DNA of 64,000 bases from Bacillus solitudinis. Lineage in GTDB: Bacteria; Bacillota; Bacilli; Bacillales; Bacillaceae_D. The position numbers were made by a program, and so were the translations under genes. The notes under the pieces were generated by a model. That model searched no databases and was not told the origin of the DNA. It was given only the letters and a program-made list of their open reading frames with translations. The stretch is taken from NCBI RefSeq assembly GCF_002797395.1, contig NZ_KZ454943.1:4187134-4251133 (forward strand). Reading direction: 5' to 3'. This document shows, piece after piece, positions 1 through 8,516 of this stretch. Numbering within the stretch: the first letter of the stretch is position 1; each line of letters begins with the position of its first letter.

Positions 1-1
1 A

Positions 2-109
2 GCTTTTTGTTCTTTAGCGATTTTTGCAGAATATATGATGGGACCACCTGCTTACGAAAAAATCTCTTCTTCAAGTAACGGGTGCGTTAGTTTAAAAAGA
101 ATTGAGTGA
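2..109 (+). CDS. C-terminal end of an unidentified protein (5' partial)
   Basis: An open frame enters from the left edge and stops at 107-109. Its first residues (SLAIFAEYMMGPPAYEK) look like the end of a real, possibly membrane-associated protein. The last dozen codons run through the dispersed AGTAACGGG repeat, so the tail appears to be encoded by the repeat rather than by the original gene. I do not recognise the family. It may be a truncated gene whose natural 3' end was replaced. Confidence 0.35.
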   Translation, partial: AFCSLAIFAEYMMGPPAYEKISSSSNGCVSLKRIE

Positions 110-110
110 T
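74..110 (+). repeat. Dispersed cassette-like module, copy at left edge
   Basis: Contains AGTAACGGGTGCG followed by an AGTTTAA segment. This is the core of a repeat family seen about fifteen times on this strand. It overlaps the end of the partial gene at the window start. Confidence 0.55.
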
Positions 111-318
111 TTTAGGACTGAGACCATATTTTAGTTATTCCATTAAAGGGCGCAATTATTGAGCAACTCAGGGCTGTTATAGCAGCCCTTCTTCCTTATT
201 CACTGCTTATTTAAGGGAAGTTTAGTGGAATAAACAACTGATTTCCCTCTGTATTTCAAAGAGTATTCCTGCTAAGATCGAGATAAATTAATCTTGTTAA
301 ATAAAAAGAGGATAAAAA
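110..318. other. Intergenic stretch with a hairpin
   Basis: No gene seen. It holds AGGGCTGTTATAGCAGCCCT (about 167-189), a short perfect hairpin followed by a weak T-rich stretch, probably a terminator. An AAGAGGAT ribosome site for the next gene lies just before 319. Confidence 0.4.
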
Positions 319-609
319 ATGAAAAATGTTAAAATTTTTATGTACTTCTTTCTTTTTTCTGGATTGTTCGGTTTATCGAGTATTTACCTTAGAGAAAATT
401 TCGGTAAACCCTTAAATTCATTAGAAATTATAGATATGTTTAGAATGGTTATGGCTGGTTTAGTTCAAATTGCAAGTATGTTCTTGGTTTATGATACTTT
501 CTTAAGATTCAAAGAAATATCAAAAGGTAAAAAAAGATTTTTATTAGTCGTTGCGATTCCTTGCTCTATCGTTTATTTTTTATTTCTTATTGGGGTATAT
601 CTTGAATAA
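319..609 (+). CDS. Small three-helix membrane protein, unknown function
   Basis: A 96-residue protein with three hydrophobic stretches (about residues 5-22, 40-62 and 74-94) separated by short charged loops, including a lysine-rich one near residue 70. An AAGAGGAT ribosome site six bases before the ATG supports the start. There is no signal peptidase site or catalytic motif. It stands alone between repeat modules, and a terminator hairpin follows the stop closely, so it is a single-gene unit. I do not recognise a family. The protein-like composition and good start make it likely real. Confidence 0.6.
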   Translation: MKNVKIFMYFFLFSGLFGLSSIYLRENFGKPLNSLEIIDMFRMVMAGLVQIASMFLVYDTFLRFKEISKGKKRFLLVVAIPCSIVYFLFLIGVYLE

Positions 610-634
610 ATAAGTATTTCTTATTCAATTAAAG

Positions 635-668
635 GGCGCGTTTCTAAATTTAAGAACGCGTCTTTTTC
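635..668 (+). terminator. Terminator hairpin with module-type stem
   Basis: CGCGTTTCT and AGAACGCG form an imperfect stem followed by TCTTTTT. The same GCGTTTCT...AGAACGC design recurs after several other small genes here (11979, 56776, 63116) and seems part of the dispersed module. Confidence 0.7.
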
Positions 669-903
669 ATGTATTGGGCCATTTAGTTTAATAAGCAAAT
701 TAATGATATTCTTTTAACGGAACCAAAAAACCTATATACAAGATGTAGGTTAACATAGAGTTAGTAACTGATCAGGATTTCATATTAAATCTTTAGCTAC
801 AATCCATTTGCATTCTGAAATTGATAATAAAATAATATTTGCTCTGAAACGCGTCCCACATTTTATACTGTCTATATATTTTAACTTACAGAAATGAAGC
901 ATC

Positions 904-1797
904 ATGAAAGTAATTGCAATTGATTTAGATGGTACTCTTTTATCTGAGAATTTATCTATTTATGAGAAAGATGTTAATGCTATAAAGGAAGCTCAGGAAC
1001 AAGATCATATTGTTGCGATTGCAACGGGTAGAGCGTTATTCGATGCACAGCATATTGCAAAAAAGCATGACTTAGATTGTCCCATCATTGCATCAAATGG
1101 AGCTCAGATTTATGTAGAACATAAGAAAATAGATGAACAATTTATAAAACAGACCATAGTGCAAGCTATTATACCCTGGTTAAACGAGAGGGAAATGTAC
1201 TATCAAGTCTATCTTTCTGACAAAATTGTTGTATCCAATCAAGGGATACATTGTTTAGAAAAGCAACTACATGACGTAATGGAACAAAACCCTGATTTTA
1301 ATTCAGATGAGTTCTGGGAAGGAATTAAAGCTCAGATTTATCAGTATGGTTTAGAAGAAATAACAGGTACCATTCTGCCGACAGACTATCATTCTATTAT
1401 TAAAATTATGGTCGTCTCTCCTAACGTTCATGTACTCAAAGAAGTAAAAGCTCATTTTCAACAAATAACTGAGTGTGTAATATCTAGTTCTGGAACGTTT
1501 AATTTAGAAATTATGAGTACAGGCGTAAATAAAGGGATAGCTTTACGCAGGCTTTGTAACTATTACGGGACAAATGTAGTGAATGCTGTTGCTATCGGGG
1601 ACAACTTAAATGATATGCCAATGTTTCAAGTAGCAGCAACAGGAATTGCTATGGGAAATGCGGATAAGGAATTAGTTCGGGTTTCCACGTATCAAACGCT
1701 ATCTAACCAGGAATGTGGTGTAGCATATGCATTTGAAAAATATATAAAAGCAAATCAAGTAGGAGATCAAGATGTAGAGGAAGAGAAGCTAGTATGA
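904..1797 (+). CDS. Cof-type HAD-family sugar phosphatase
   Basis: A 297-residue haloacid dehalogenase hydrolase of the Cof (IIB cap) type. It begins MKVIAIDLDGTLL, with the nucleophile and acid aspartates at residues 7 and 9. It carries ATGRALFDA near residue 40 (motif II region) and GDNLNDMPMF near residue 232 (motif III), which binds magnesium. The family dephosphorylates sugar phosphates or flavin-type substrates in the cytoplasm, and the exact substrate cannot be read from sequence. The stop overlaps the next start by four bases (ATGA), so it is the first gene of a three-gene operon ending in a LacI regulator. That context suggests a sugar-phosphate role. The ribosome site before the ATG is weak. 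Confidence 0.85.
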   Translation: MKVIAIDLDGTLLSENLSIYEKDVNAIKEAQEQDHIVAIATGRALFDAQHIAKKHDLDCPIIASNGAQIYVEHKKIDEQFIKQTIVQAIIPWLNEREMYYQVYLSDKIVVSNQGIHCLEKQLHDVMEQNPDFNSDEFWEGIKAQIYQYGLEEITGTILPTDYHSIIKIMVVSPNVHVLKEVKAHFQQITECVISSSGTFNLEIMSTGVNKGIALRRLCNYYGTNVVNAVAIGDNLNDMPMFQVAATGIAMGNADKELVRVSTYQTLSNQECGVAYAFEKYIKANQVGDQDVEEEKLV

Positions 1798-2426
1798 ATC
1801 ACTTCTTCCGTAGATGTTTCATTTATTTTACAGGGCTGTTCGTTTTGTCTTTAGGAGTTGTATTAATGATTAAATCCAATGTTGGGATAGCGCCATGGGA
1901 TGCATTAAATGTAGCATTATCCCAACGAATTGGTTTAACCATTGGATCTTGGGTTTTCCTTGTCGGAGGTGTTCTCATCTTCGTAAACAGTATAATTAAA
2001 AGAAGTACCCCTAATCTCGGAGGGTTTATTCCTATCTTAATCATTGGATCATTTGTAGATCTTCTAAATCTAAAGATACTTCACTTTATAAAAATACATG
2101 TTTATGTTCTCCAGTGGGTTTTATTTTTTGGAGGATTATCAGTACTAGCATTGGGTATTGCTATTTATCTACGCGCATCTTTTCTATCTGTTCCAAATGA
2201 TGAACTTATGTTGGCTATCACAGCTCGTACCGGGTGGAAAATTAACGTAACCAAAACAATTGGAGAAGCTATAGCCTTTATACTTGCATTTCTATTGAAA
2301 GGACCTATTGGAATAGGATCTGTTATTGTGGTACTATGTTTAGGATTATTAGTAGGAGTATTCGATCAGCTCTTGCATAAAATGGGGATGGCACGATCTG
2401 CTTATAGCCAGGAGTTGTCACAATGA
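1794..2426 (+). CDS. YczE/YyaS/YitT-type integral membrane protein
   Basis: A 210-residue protein with about five to six hydrophobic segments. The signature SNVGIAPWDALNVALSQRIG near residue 28 is typical of the YczE/YyaS membrane family of Firmicutes, whose molecular function is not settled. A second related motif, SVPNDELMLAITARTGW, follows near residue 130, suggesting an internal duplication of the conserved loop. It overlaps the phosphatase before it and the LacI regulator after it, so the three are translationally coupled. A transport or sensing role for the sugar handled by the operon is inference only. Confidence 0.75.
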   Translation: MNHFFRRCFIYFTGLFVLSLGVVLMIKSNVGIAPWDALNVALSQRIGLTIGSWVFLVGGVLIFVNSIIKRSTPNLGGFIPILIIGSFVDLLNLKILHFIKIHVYVLQWVLFFGGLSVLALGIAIYLRASFLSVPNDELMLAITARTGWKINVTKTIGEAIAFILAFLLKGPIGIGSVIVVLCLGLLVGVFDQLLHKMGMARSAYSQELSQ

Positions 2427-3397
2427 GTAATATTACAAAGATAGCCAAAAAAGCAAATGTTTCTCGATCAACGGTATCGAGGGTTCTCAATAATCATCCT
2501 TATGTCAAACCAGAAAAACGAGAAGCAGTCTTACAGGCAATAAAAGAACTTAATTATGTTCCAAACTTAAATGCTGTAAATTTATCTAAAGGCAAAACAA
2601 ACGTATTAGGAGTTATTGTTCCTAAGATTAACCATCCGTTTTTTAGTAACTTAATTGAGGGAATAGGCAAAGAGTGTAACAAGCACAATTATAGCTTGCT
2701 TGTACATCAATCTAATAATGATCCTAAACAAGAACTAGAGTTTTTTAACAGGTTAAAATACAAGCTCATTGATGGTCTTATTTTAGGTTCATGTGTAAGT
2801 CCTTGCCACATACTCGATGAAGTATCTGATTTTGGAAAAATGGTTTCCTGCGAAGCTTCTGAAAATAAAAAAATTGCAAGTGTATTTATTAATCACGAGT
2901 CTGGAATCCAAATGGCTATTGATCATTTAAGAGATCAAGGGCATCAAGCCATTGGACTTTGTATAGGAAATCCTGAAAGTGGCGTGGGAATGAGTAGAAG
3001 GAATTCGTTTTTTCACTACCAAAAGGAATATGGCTTACAGTGGAGAGATAATTGGTACTTTGCTGAACAGTATACAATTGAGGATGGAATTACAGTAGCA
3101 AGAAAACTTCTAGAACTACCGTTTCGTCCTACAGCTATGGTTGTAGGAAGTGATTATGTAGCTGCCGGAATCATTTACGAATCTAAAAATCAGGGATTAA
3201 AGATACCTGAGGATTTAGCAGTTGTAGGATTTGATAATCAGCCAATATCTAAAGTCGTGGAGCTTACAACGATAAATCAACCCATTCTAAAGCTGGGTGA
3301 GACAGCAGTAAATGTATTATATAGTTTAATCAATACCAAAGACGTCCCAATCACTAATACATTAGAATTAGAGTTTATCAAAAGAAAATCAACATAA
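2423..3397 (+). CDS. LacI/GalR-family transcriptional regulator
   Basis: A 324-residue regulator. The N-terminal helix-turn-helix (residues 3-25, ITKIAKKANVSRSTVSRVLN) and hinge helix (YVPNLNAVNLSKG) are classical. They are followed by a periplasmic-binding-protein-like sugar domain (VLGVIVPKINHPFFSNL and AVVGFDNQPIS). The family binds a palindromic operator and releases it on sugar binding. It is the last gene of the operon, overlapping the membrane protein by four bases, and probably controls the operon itself. A strong terminator follows at once. The ligand is unknown. Confidence 0.88.
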   Translation: MSNITKIAKKANVSRSTVSRVLNNHPYVKPEKREAVLQAIKELNYVPNLNAVNLSKGKTNVLGVIVPKINHPFFSNLIEGIGKECNKHNYSLLVHQSNNDPKQELEFFNRLKYKLIDGLILGSCVSPCHILDEVSDFGKMVSCEASENKKIASVFINHESGIQMAIDHLRDQGHQAIGLCIGNPESGVGMSRRNSFFHYQKEYGLQWRDNWYFAEQYTIEDGITVARKLLELPFRPTAMVVGSDYVAAGIIYESKNQGLKIPEDLAVVGFDNQPISKVVELTTINQPILKLGETAVNVLYSLINTKDVPITNTLELEFIKRKST

Positions 3398-3422
3398 GAC
3401 CACATTCAGTAATGTGGTCTTC
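3397..3422 (+). terminator. Rho-independent terminator of the LacI operon
   Basis: AAGACCACATT and AATGTGGTCTT form an 11-bp perfect stem around a CAGT loop, followed by CTTTAT. Confidence 0.85.
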
Positions 3423-3533
3423 TTTATACTTAAGCTAGGGTCGAGTTCTGGCACAGAATTATTCTAAAATATAGAACGTGTACCATGTCAATATCTTGAT
3501 TATTTTCTCTTATAAGATTAAGGTGCCTTTTAG

Positions 3534-3710
3534 CTAATTACCTAATACATATTTACGTAGAATCATGACTTGCCTTTCTTTTTCCATTAATTCTTTATCA
3601 ATCTCTACAAGTAATGTATTGACTTGGAAAAGTTCCATTACTTTTAATTTCAAATCAAAAGGGGCATTATGTTTTTTTAACCATTCGAATATTTGTTGTT
3701 CACTCATCAT
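3534..3710 (-). CDS. Small charged protein, unknown function (58 aa)
   Basis: A 58-codon frame on the minus strand begins with two adjacent ATGs. An AAAAGGAGG site lies about 11 bases upstream of the first. The protein is helical and charged (FEWLKKHNAPFDLKLKV, then LLVEIDKELMEKERQV) and could form a short coiled coil. No catalytic motif or membrane segment is visible. I do not recognise it. The ribosome site and protein-like composition favour a real gene. It stands alone, with a 9-bp inverted repeat in its upstream region. Confidence 0.5.
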   Translation of the reverse strand: MMSEQQIFEWLKKHNAPFDLKLKVMELFQVNTLLVEIDKELMEKERQVMILRKYVLGN

Positions 3711-3748
3711 TTCCTAAATATCCTCCTTTTAAAGATTTATTAGCTAAA

Positions 3749-3809
3749 AACACTAGTCGTAACGCCACTATGCTAATAAATCTCCATTCGTGTTACGCCA
3801 ACTAGTGTT
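3749..3809. repeat. Inverted repeat upstream of the small minus-strand gene
   Basis: AACACTAGT (3749-3757) and ACTAGTGTT (3801-3809) are exact inverted copies. Inside them a GTAACGCCA/GTTACGCCA pair repeats directly. It may be a regulatory site or the scar of a small element. Confidence 0.4.
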
Positions 3810-4418
3810 CTTCTTGAGTTTATTTTGTGGGAGTGGTTTCATGTCAATAGTAATAAAAAATATTTTTGCATAATTAGGGATCCTCCTACATGCCTATCAA
3901 GCTAACGAAATGAACTATCTCTATTGAATTGGGCCAGATTCTTGAGGAACGTTTTCACGTGTTTCATTAGAATAATAATTGAGATTGTGAAGACTTTCAC
4001 TTAAGCTAACGGTGCAGTTTAGTTGAAGAATAAGTTGCTTCATTTTCTTAAATTATTGGGAAAAATAACTGTATAGGATTAGTCATTAGGGAAAAAACTT
4101 TATACTAAGTTTCTTCTCTTTTGATTTGCCGAAGTGTACTTCTACGAACGGTTTATTTCAATGATAATACAGTTTCAAATTATTTAGTTTAGCGAAAATT
4201 AATGTTATTATGATAGCAAATAAAAATATATTCTAAATATAGATTAATGGTTATCGAATTTTAGACCTCCCGTCCATTCAACTTGATTTTAGAACTGTAA
4301 AGGTAAAGAAGATGTTATGGATTAAAAACAGATTATAGTAAAATTGGAAAATAATAATTAAGTGATGAAACTCAAATATGAGAGTTTTTAATTTTTGTAA
4401 AAGGAGGGGAGTACAAAT
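3810..4418. other. Gene-free stretch with one dispersed module
   Basis: No convincing gene on either strand. At 4005-4017 lies GCTAACGGTGCAG followed by TTTAGTTGAAGAA, a close match to the dispersed module consensus. The rest is AT-rich. The 3' end carries the AAAAGGAGGGGAG ribosome site of the HxlR gene. Confidence 0.45.
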
Positions 4419-4763
4419 ATGCGAAGTGAAACGGTCAAAACTTGTGTACCTACTGGTGTCAATTTAGTGGACACCGGTTTTGGACATACATTGTCCTTAA
4501 TAGGCGGTAAATACAAAATGATCATTTTGTATTGGTTATCTGAAAAAAAAGTCATCAGGTTCAATGAGTTAAAACGAAGTGTAGACACAGTATCGTTTAA
4601 AACACTCAGCGTCATGTTAAAAGAATTGGAAGCTGATGGGCTTATCATTCGTGAAGAATTTCCGCAGATACCTCCCAAAGTAGAGTATTCATTATCTGAC
4701 CTTGGTCGTTCACTAATTCCAATACTGGACATGATGTGTCAATGGGGAGAAAACAATCGGTAA
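4419..4763 (+). CDS. HxlR-family transcriptional regulator
   Basis: A 114-residue winged-helix protein of the HxlR family, full length. Motifs include LIGGKYKMIILYWL near residue 27, a RFNELKRSV recognition region, and the wing PKVEYSLSDLGRSL. A cysteine at residue 9 sits where redox-sensing members (YodB, HypR, CatR of B. subtilis) carry their reactive cysteine, so quinone or electrophile sensing is plausible. The strong AAAAGGAGGGG site supports the start. It is convergent with a quinone reductase whose promoter carries HxlR-type half sites (5607-5649). It therefore likely represses that gene. The sensing role is inference. Confidence 0.85.
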   Translation: MRSETVKTCVPTGVNLVDTGFGHTLSLIGGKYKMIILYWLSEKKVIRFNELKRSVDTVSFKTLSVMLKELEADGLIIREEFPQIPPKVEYSLSDLGRSLIPILDMMCQWGENNR

Positions 4764-4887
4764 TTAGCCATTTGAATTTGCATCTTATGGGAGTGGTAGA
4801 ACGTAGCGTAGCTACAATCTATGCTAGTTCTTTATTTTTTGGCAACTTGACGATCGACTTAAGACTTAGGCATTAATCTAGATATAA

Positions 4888-4936
4888 AAAAGGGCTGGTA
4901 CAATTGTCATTTTATTACTTATTGTATCAGCCCTTT
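4888..4936. terminator. Bidirectional terminator between the HxlR gene and the quinone reductase
   Basis: AAAGGGCTGGTACAAT and ATTGTATCAGCCCTTT form a long imperfect stem with A- and T-runs on both sides, placed between two convergent genes. Confidence 0.8.
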
Positions 4937-4979
4937 ACTATTTGTTTCAATTATAATACGATATTTTTTTCGAACGGAT

Positions 4980-5540
4980 TTATAAATTATTTATAAATTC
5001 TAGGTAATTTATAGCACTTTCTGATAATCCATTTTTCTCCGGCTGGATATCTTCTTCTTCAGTACCTCCCGGTGCTCCCTCTTCTCCATAAAACGCATAG
5101 ATTGAGCAGTAATCAGCACCGCAATAAAACATGGTTGTTTCAAACGGAACTAGTATTTGCTCTAAAGTATGACGATATCTTCCACTTTCACTGTAATCTG
5201 ACTGTTTTATTCCTGCAGAAACAGCTAAAGCCACTTTGCGATCCTTTAAATGATCACCACCATTTGAACCATATGCCCAACCATAAGCAAACACATCATC
5301 CAGCCACTTTTTTAAGAGAGAAGGACAATTAAACCATTGGACGGGAAATTGTAAAATTAAATTTTCATGGGATTCAATCAGTTTTTGTTCTTTTTCAATA
5401 TTTATCTTTCCTTCTGGATAAATCTTATACAATTCATGCACCGTATATTTCTCTGGATATTGTTTCAGTTCTTTTATCCATCTTTTATTTATTACAGATG
5501 TTTCTATACTGGGATGAGCTACAACTACAAGTGTTTTCAT
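4980..5540 (-). CDS. NAD(P)H dehydrogenase (quinone), flavodoxin-like fold
   Basis: A 186-residue enzyme of the KefF/MdaB/YwrO-type NAD(P)H:quinone reductase group. It opens MKTLVVVAHPS, the first beta strand and FMN phosphate loop. The conserved LILQFPVQWFNCPSLLKKWL segment follows near residue 65 (flavin and subunit contacts), then GRYRHTLEQILVPFETT. The family reduces quinones by two electrons using FMN. I place the start at the internal ATG at 5540 because AAGGAGAG lies before it and the fold begins there; the longer frame upstream has no fold counterpart. It is convergent with the HxlR regulator that probably controls it. Confidence 0.85.
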   Translation of the reverse strand: MKTLVVVAHPSIETSVINKRWIKELKQYPEKYTVHELYKIYPEGKINIEKEQKLIESHENLILQFPVQWFNCPSLLKKWLDDVFAYGWAYGSNGGDHLKDRKVALAVSAGIKQSDYSESGRYRHTLEQILVPFETTMFYCGADYCSIYAFYGEEGAPGGTEEEDIQPEKNGLSESAINYLEFINNL

Positions 5541-5606
5541 AAAATGACTCTCCTTCTTAAGCGTATTGTTGTTACACTTTGAGTATAGAGAACGTATGCA
5601 TTTCTT

Positions 5607-5649
5607 GTAAGTACGCACTTTTTTTACAGGTACTTACATAAAGGTAAGT
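5607..5649 (-). promoter_or_regulatory. Probable HxlR operator and promoter of the quinone reductase
   Basis: GTAAGTA (5607-5613), TACTTAC (5631-5637) and GTAAGT (5644-5649) form nested inverted repeats upstream of the quinone reductase. TACTTAC/GTAAGTA half sites resemble those reported for YodB/CatR-type regulators of B. subtilis. This is a pattern match, not proof. Confidence 0.5.
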
Positions 5650-5750
5650 GTGGAATAAAACCAAATAGATAGATTTTTATGGATATAGGCAATATTATTC
5701 TGACTTGTGTTAAAATTTTGGTAATAGGATTTTTTGAGAGGTGGATGAGA

Positions 5751-6169
5751 ATGAATAAAGAGTATATAAAATATGCTGAGAGTTTAAACTCAGTTGGAGA
5801 TATGATAATTAAAGTATCTAATACCACAATTAGAAGAATGAAAGTCATATCCTAAAAGTGAATTAGCAACTTATAAAGAGGAATTGACTTATTGCTGCTG
5901 AACGATAAGAATTTATAGTAAGAGAGTTGGAGGGACTTTCTGTACCAAAAGTTGTTACAAAAGAACATGGTCAGCTAATTGATTGAGTAAATTCTTTCGT
6001 TCGAGGTGCAAAGTTAATGAAGGAAAGTATGGATATTGAGGAACAGGCTGTTAATTTATTATCCTATAACCAAAGGGATATTATTAGGGAACATGGCGTT
6101 AGAGAGACTGAAATTGCTACCACGAGTATTGGAGATAAATTGATTAGAACAATCCGAATAATGCAGTAA
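5751..6169 (+). pseudogene. Remnant of an unidentified gene with several stops
   Basis: A good ribosome site and ATG (5751) start a 34-residue frame that stops at 5853. Further downstream a protein-like frame (LEGLSVPKVVTKEHG, then VRGAKLMKESMDIEEQAV, then REHGVRETEIATTSIG) is broken by an in-frame TGA at 5984-5986 and ends at 6169. A terminator follows. The pieces look like one decayed gene of about 130 codons. I do not recognise the family. Confidence 0.4.
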
Positions 6170-6202
6170 GAAAAGCATCTCGATAAATGAGATGCTTTTC
6201 TT
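6168..6202. terminator. Rho-independent terminator
   Basis: AAGAAAAGCATCTC and GAGATGCTTTTCTT form a perfect stem around GATAAAT, with T-runs on both strands. Confidence 0.85.
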
Positions 6203-6371
6203 ATTGTCTAAATACGAAGAAATAAACTGAACATGCCATATTAAAAGTATCTTAATTTAACTTTCGAGTAGCGTAGGGAATTTCCCCTGTTTTTTCCGTC
6301 TCAATTAGAATATTTATAACAGATAGATCTATATAAACTCCTTCTGATATCACTACCGGCGGATACTTACT

Positions 6372-7223
6372 TTATAGTTCATTCTTATTAATTTTTTGAA
6401 TAAAGGAGGATAAAACCTTATTAGTTGCTAAATCCCTGTGTCTAACAAGATGTGTTTCCATAAGTCGGTACTCTTCTGGCAGAGGGGTTGAGTTGTATTC
6501 TATTTCTTGGGTTTGAGTAATTACTGATTCAGGAAGAACTGCTGAAGCCAACCCTGACTTCACACAATTTAACAAAGTGTCTAAGGTATTAACTTCTATA
6601 AAGTTAGTTGGTTTTTCCCCTTTACTGTCTAACCATTCAACTAAAACCCTTCTAAATGGGCAACCTTCAGGAAATACTGCCCAAGTCTTTGGTGTCTGTT
6701 CAGCTTTAACTCCTCTTTTAGTAATTAGACTAACTACATCTTGAATCGTATATTCAATTTCGAACAAAATAGTTTTTGTTTGACCAGTAATAAATGCAGC
6801 ATCAAGCTTGTATTTTTGGATCATCTCTAATAATTTTGGTGATGTTCCTGTTAATAACGAAATCGATACATTAGGATGCTGTTTTTGGAAATCAGAAAGT
6901 ATATTCATAAATTTATTTGAGGCAAGCGTCTCAACAACCCCAATAGCCAACTTTCCCCCAAAGTTTTCTGCTTCTCGAACAGCAGAAATTGCTTCTTCAG
7001 CCCGTTTATTTATGGAAGCTGCATGTTCATAAAAAATCAAGCCTCTTTCAGTTAAACTAACTCCTTTAGGATGTCTATTAAATAGAGTAACCTCTAGTTC
7101 AGATTCAAGTTTTTTAATTCGATTGGTGATATTAGACTGTACATAGCCTAGTTTGTCTGCTCCCTTAGTAAAATTCCCCTCATCAGCTACAGTTAGAAAA
7201 ACTTTTAAATCAGTTAACTCCAT
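6372..7223 (-). CDS. LysR-family transcriptional regulator
   Basis: A 283-residue LysR-type regulator. The N-terminal winged helix (residues 1-60: MELTDLKVFLTVADEGNFTK, then GYVQSNITNRIKKLE) is canonical. The co-inducer-binding domain follows, with GTSPKLLEMIQKYKLDAAFITG near residue 125 of that domain. The ATG at 7223 is preferred because a GGAG site lies just before it and the domain begins there. It is divergently transcribed from an ene-reductase with about 118 bp between the starts, the usual LysR arrangement, so it probably activates that gene and perhaps the SMR pair downstream. The inducer is unknown. Confidence 0.87.
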   Translation of the reverse strand: MELTDLKVFLTVADEGNFTKGADKLGYVQSNITNRIKKLESELEVTLFNRHPKGVSLTERGLIFYEHAASINKRAEEAISAVREAENFGGKLAIGVVETLASNKFMNILSDFQKQHPNVSISLLTGTSPKLLEMIQKYKLDAAFITGQTKTILFEIEYTIQDVVSLITKRGVKAEQTPKTWAVFPEGCPFRRVLVEWLDSKGEKPTNFIEVNTLDTLLNCVKSGLASAVLPESVITQTQEIEYNSTPLPEEYRLMETHLVRHRDLATNKVLSSFIQKINKNEL

Positions 7224-7341
7224 AATATTCTCCTTATCACTTTTATTGATGGACATATCATTTTTAATCATTTTACTAAATACCACCCCAAATGTAAACT
7301 TATAATTGCAAGCAAATAAAAAAACAGGAGTGATTCAGATT

Positions 7342-8436
7342 ATGTCAAAGTATCCTAATATATTTTCCGAATTTAAGATTGGTTCATTGGAACTATCAAA
7401 TAGAACGGTAGTATCTCCAATGACCAGAACAAGTGCTCAACCGAATGGGTTAGCCAATGAAAGAATGGTCCAATATTATTCACGTTTTGCAAGAGGTGGA
7501 TTTTCTTTAATAATTACAGAAGGTACTTATCCCGATTTGACACATGGGCAAGCGTATGAAAATCAACCCGGAATAGCAACTGATGAACAAGCTGCTGCAT
7601 GGAAACCAGTGGTAGATGCTGTTCATAAAGAAGGAGGAAAAATCTTTTTACAAATTCAACACGCAGGAGCAATTGTTCAATACAATCGCTATACTGACTA
7701 TTCATTAGCCCCCTCTGCCGTTAAGCCAAAAGGAGAAAAACTTAAAGCCCATGGGGGGAGTGGCGAATATTCACTACCAAAAGAAATAAGCAAAGAAGAA
7801 ATTGAGGCAGTTATTGAGAGTTTTGCCAATGCTGCATTAAGAGCCAAAAATATTGGTTTTGATGGTATTGAAGTCCATGGAGCCAATGGATATTTATTAG
7901 ATCAATTTCATACGGACTATACAAATCTTCGTGAAGACGAATTTGGTGGGACACCGGAAAATCGTGTTCGGCTAAGTGTTTTAGTGTTAAAAGCTATTCG
8001 AAATAAAGTGGGTAACAATTTTGTTGTGGGTATCCGTGTCTCTCAAGGTAAAGTAAATGATTTCTATCATAAATGGATAGGAAAAGAAGATGAAGCAAAA
8101 ATAATCTTTGAGAATCTAGCCTCAGCTAGCCCAGATTATATACACACAACAGAGTTTCAAGCAGATAAACCAGCGTTTGGAGAGCATAGTCATACGCTTG
8201 CTAGCCTTGCAAAAAAATATGGGAATATACCTGTAATTGCAAATGGGCAGTTAGGAGAACCCGAAACAGCAGAAAAAATGATAGGTAACAGAGAAACTGA
8301 TTTTGTTGCATTAGGGACTAGTGCTCTATCCAACCCTGATTGGCCAAACAAAGTAAAAGAAAATCAAATATTATCTAAGTTTGATCATTGTGTATTAGAT
8401 CCTATTGCGGTAATAAGAGATGAGGAAACTTATTAA
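7342..8436 (+). CDS. NADH:flavin oxidoreductase / Old Yellow Enzyme family
   Basis: A 364-residue FMN-dependent ene-reductase in a single TIM barrel. It shows SNRTVVSPMTRTSA near residue 20, FLQIQHAGA near residue 98 (flavin and substrate contacts) and GIEVHGANGYLLDQFH near residue 178, the family signature. It ends with the phosphate-binding PVIANG and FVALGTSALSNPDW strands. Such enzymes reduce activated alkenes, quinones or nitro compounds with NAD(P)H. The internal ATG at 7342 follows CAGGAG and starts at the usual N terminus. It is divergent from the LysR gene and followed by two SMR genes, suggesting a xenobiotic or electrophile defence unit. Confidence 0.88.
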   Translation: MSKYPNIFSEFKIGSLELSNRTVVSPMTRTSAQPNGLANERMVQYYSRFARGGFSLIITEGTYPDLTHGQAYENQPGIATDEQAAAWKPVVDAVHKEGGKIFLQIQHAGAIVQYNRYTDYSLAPSAVKPKGEKLKAHGGSGEYSLPKEISKEEIEAVIESFANAALRAKNIGFDGIEVHGANGYLLDQFHTDYTNLREDEFGGTPENRVRLSVLVLKAIRNKVGNNFVVGIRVSQGKVNDFYHKWIGKEDEAKIIFENLASASPDYIHTTEFQADKPAFGEHSHTLASLAKKYGNIPVIANGQLGEPETAEKMIGNRETDFVALGTSALSNPDWPNKVKENQILSKFDHCVLDPIAVIRDEETY

Positions 8437-8466
8437 TAGGCAAATGTAATATTCCAAACTTAATTT

Positions 8467-8490
8467 AGGATACTCCAATAGGGGTATCCT
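8467..8490 (+). terminator. Hairpin between the ene-reductase and the SMR genes
   Basis: AGGATAC and GGTATCCTT pair around a short loop, followed by CTATTTAAA. It is a weak terminator or attenuator, so some read-through into the SMR pair is possible. Confidence 0.55.
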
Positions 8491-8516
8491 TCTATTTAAA
8501 ACAAGAGGTGATAAAA

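Noticed and set aside
8437-8516. Guanidine (ykkC) riboswitch before the SMR pair
   Set aside because: The gap is only 80 bases and holds just a short hairpin; no ykkC-type conserved motifs.
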